From Candidatus Aminicenantota bacterium (GTDB lineage Bacteria; Acidobacteriota; Aminicenantia; Aminicenantales; JAFGAV01): a stretch of DNA of 5,557 bases. This document shows positions 3,459-5,557 of the stretch, piece by piece. The DNA lies in the NCBI GenBank assembly GCA_016867615.1, contig VGJG01000140.1, forward strand, positions 1 through 5,557, written 5' to 3'. Every line of letters begins with the position of its first letter. The stretch's first letter is position 1. The position numbers and the translations under genes are program-made. Under the pieces are notes generated by a model that did no database searches, had not been told where the DNA came from, and saw nothing but the letters and a program-made list of their open reading frames with translations.

Positions 3459-5557
3459 TCAGAACGCCGGGGAGAGCGTGAACTGGAAATACCAGTCCCT
3501 GTCCGACCTCTGGAAGGGGTGGACGTAATGCACGCCCGCGATCAGGTAGCCGAACAGGTTGGCCCTCAGGCCCACGCCGACCGAAGTCATCGGCTTCCGG
3601 TCGCCTCCCAGGAACCAGGCCTGGTTGTCGCTGTCCCAGGCGAGCCCCGCGTCATAGAAGGCGTAGGCTTCCAGGGGGTAGATGCCGTAGAAACCCTTGC
3701 CCAGCTTCAGGAGGCCGAACACCGGGAACCTGAGCTCCAGGTTGGCGACGGCCAGGCGGCTTCCGAACAGACGGCCCATGTCGAAGGCGCCCGGGCCGGC
3801 GGCGCCCGAAAAGGAGTAATAGTCGTAGCCGCGCAGGAGGCTTTCGTAGCCGATGAACAGCGGCCACAGCCTCTCGTCCTCGGCGCCCTTGCCGTAGCGC
3901 CCGAAGTGAAGGACGCGGAAGGCCAAGGTGAACGGCCGGAGGGGCATGAGGTATCTCCGGTAATCGGCCAGGACCTGGCTGAAATTCAAGGACCCCAGCC
4001 GGGGAGAGATCTCGAGGCGGTAGCTCTGGCCGACGACCGGCCCCGTGGCCCCGAAGATCGAGCTGTCGTAGACGAGGGCCGCGGAGACGTAGCCGTAGGC
4101 CAGGCTGTCGGGCGACGGCAGCTTCTCCCTCTCCCGGGAGAGGAGGTAGTTGTCATACAGGGAATAGACCAGGGTGTTGATCTCGGCGTCGTAATCGATG
4201 TACGACCCGCCGACCGTCAGGTCGAACCTCCGCACCCGGCTGAAGGGATAGCTGAGGAACGCCGCGACGTCGTAATTGATCTGCCTGAAGAGGTATTCCT
4301 GCTCGTAGTAAACCGGCAGGCCGTCGATGTTGCCGAAGCCGTAGCCGTAGCTGCCGTAGACGTAGGGGATGCGCTGCACGACCGCGCCCCAGTTCCAGCG
4401 GGACACGGAGTTCTGGTAGCCGACCAGCACGGCCGAATCGATCAGGCGGTTGTTGACCTGGAACATCGTGGCCAGGTTGTGGTAGCCGAGCATATCGCTC
4501 CAGTAGAAGGCCAATCCCCCGCCGAGGTAGGTCCCGAAGCGGTCCGCCCCCACGGCCACCTGCGGCTGGCTGACGAAATCGAGCATCAGCTTGGAGCTGT
4601 AGGGGGAGACGGGAAAGACGGCGTCCTGGGGCAGGCCGAACAGCGGGTTCTTGATCAAGCCCAGCACCTCCGAGCCCTGTCTTTCCACGGGCGGCAGGGC
4701 GGCCGGAGAATATCCGGCGGGCGCAACGGCGAGCTCCGCGCCCCCGAGCGCCTCGGGGGAGTCGATGGTGAAGATGCTGTAATTCCCCCCGTCGTACACG
4801 CTGTAGGCCAACCGTCCCGTCTCCGCGGCCACGGTCAGGGTCGGGCTGACGCCCGAGATGCCGCTGACGCCCGTCTGGATGTTCGTCACCTGCGTCAGCC
4901 GGGACGTGGACAGCTCGATACGGTAGATGTTCTTGATTCCGCTCCGGTCGGAGACGAAGTACAGGGCCCGGGAGTCGGAGGACCACTGGGGGTTGAGGCT
5001 GTCGGAATAGGGAAATGTCTCCACCTGCCGGACCTCGGAGGTTTCGGGGTCGATGAGCGCCAGCTGGTAGGCGCCGATGCTCAGGGTGGAGAGATGGGTG
5101 CTGAAGCGCTCGGTGACGAAGGCGATCCGGCGGCCGTCGGGCGACCAGGAGGGATGGATGTCCCCGTAGACGTCGTCCGTCAGCCGGCTCAGCGTGTCGG
5201 TCTTGAGGTCGTAGAGGAACAGGTCGCTCACCCCCCCGGACAGGGCCGAGAAGGCGATGCGGCCGCCGTCCGGCGACCAGGTGGGGTTGTAGATCTCGCC
5301 CAGCTCGGGGATGACGATGTTGCGCCGCACCTTGAAGGTCCGGGCGTCGAGCAGGACGAGCAGGGGCTGTCCCCGGCCCACGGCCCCGAAAACGAACTCC
5401 TCTCCGGAGGGGCTCCACGTCCCGGAGGAGTAGATGAACTGCAGGCTCTGGTACTCGGGGTTGAAGGCCGTCCGGGTGATCTTCTCCGTCCTCTTCCCCG
5501 TGCCGGTGTCGGTGACGAACATCTCGATCGAGAACAGGTCCTTGGACGACAGGAAGA
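3459..5557 (-). CDS. TolB-like beta-propeller fused to Omp85-like outer-membrane barrel (5' end beyond window)
   Basis: The frame is open to the right edge: upstream of the Met at 5522 it still reads FLSSKDLFSIE, typical propeller sequence, so that Met is internal. Of 698 visible residues, about 1-265 are PD40/TolB-type blades. Blade motifs are WSPSG (W47), WSPDG (W93 and W137) and WSSDS (W191), followed by a YSVYDGGNYSIF strand. After a linker rich in Pro/Ala, residues about 311-698 alternate aromatic and polar strands. RGY at 575-577, within YESLLRGYDYY, resembles the conserved (V/I)RG(F/Y) loop motif of Omp85/Bac_surface_Ag barrels, and the chain ends in Phe (FQFTLSPAF), the usual BAM recognition end. 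It is therefore predicted to be anchored in the outer membrane with a periplasmic propeller. Related proteins often carry an N-terminal gluzincin peptidase domain; that part is not visible here. A terminator follows the stop. Function is unknown. Confidence 0.85.
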   Translation of the reverse strand, partial: FLSSKDLFSIEMFVTDTGTGKRTEKITRTAFNPEYQSLQFIYSSGTWSPSGEEFVFGAVGRGQPLLVLLDARTFKVRRNIVIPELGEIYNPTWSPDGGRIAFSALSGGVSDLFLYDLKTDTLSRLTDDVYGDIHPSWSPDGRRIAFVTERFSTHLSTLSIGAYQLALIDPETSEVRQVETFPYSDSLNPQWSSDSRALYFVSDRSGIKNIYRIELSTSRLTQVTNIQTGVSGISGVSPTLTVAAETGRLAYSVYDGGNYSIFTIDSPEALGGAELAVAPAGYSPAALPPVERQGSEVLGLIKNPLFGLPQDAVFPVSPYSSKLMLDFVSQPQVAVGADRFGTYLGGGLAFYWSDMLGYHNLATMFQVNNRLIDSAVLVGYQNSVSRWNWGAVVQRIPYVYGSYGYGFGNIDGLPVYYEQEYLFRQINYDVAAFLSYPFSRVRRFDLTVGGSYIDYDAEINTLVYSLYDNYLLSREREKLPSPDSLAYGYVSAALVYDSSIFGATGPVVGQSYRLEISPRLGSLNFSQVLADYRRYLMPLRPFTLAFRVLHFGRYGKGAEDERLWPLFIGYESLLRGYDYYSFSGAAGPGAFDMGRLFGSRLAVANLELRFPVFGLLKLGKGFYGIYPLEAYAFYDAGLAWDSDNQAWFLGGDRKPMTSVGVGLRANLFGYLIAGVHYVHPFQRSDRDWYFQFTLSPAF

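Noticed and set aside
1..5557. CRISPR array, tRNA, rRNA, insertion sequence or phage/defence genes
   Set aside because: No direct-repeat arrays, cloverleaf-like sequences, transposase motifs or terminal inverted repeats were seen by eye. The window is explained by four genes, one remnant and their signals.

Overview
The window is GC-rich, densely coded DNA from a Gram-negative (two-membrane) bacterium. Three of its four proteins carry, or appear to continue, export or outer-membrane features: an N-terminal fragment of a probable outer-membrane beta-barrel, a probable lipoprotein serine hydrolase, and a propeller/barrel protein ending in an outer-membrane-type C-terminal Phe. The fourth, an M24 peptidase, also has a signal peptide. 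Family content and style resemble Acidobacteriota, including Aminicenantes-like lineages. This is an impression from protein style, not a placement, because the window has no rRNA or other marker gene.

Layout from left to right. At 1-358 (minus) lies the N-terminal part of a probable outer-membrane porin-like protein, cut by the left edge. It has a strong sigma70-like promoter at 421-450 and an odd start region where the best Shine-Dalgarno sequence points to an out-of-frame ATG. At 428-738 (plus) is the decayed remnant of an SGNH/GDSL hydrolase: it keeps the GTND block and an HPN block in two frames but lacks its N-terminal part. The remnant ends tail-to-tail against the next gene, and one perfect hairpin at 735-750 contains both stop codons. 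At 747-1961 (minus) is a serine beta-lactamase-fold hydrolase, and at 1976-3343 (minus) an exported M24 'pita-bread' peptidase. These two form a tight operon: 14 nt between genes, an SD in the gap, and a TATAAT box just upstream of the M24 gene. At 3408-3441 a clear intrinsic terminator closes the third minus-strand gene. That gene (3459 to beyond 5557) encodes a TolB-like beta-propeller joined to an Omp85-like C-terminal beta-barrel.

Together the minus-strand genes look like an envelope or periplasmic cluster: a propeller/barrel protein in its own transcription unit, then an exported M24 peptidase plus penicillin-recognising hydrolase pair. A role in periplasmic peptide or muropeptide breakdown is an inference from family and context. 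I see no CRISPR, tRNA, rRNA, insertion sequence, phage or defence genes, and no convincing wholly new system. The most unusual part is the left 750 bp, where gene decay, a promoter at the decay boundary, two apparent 2-nt frame disruptions and the stop-codon hairpin sit together.
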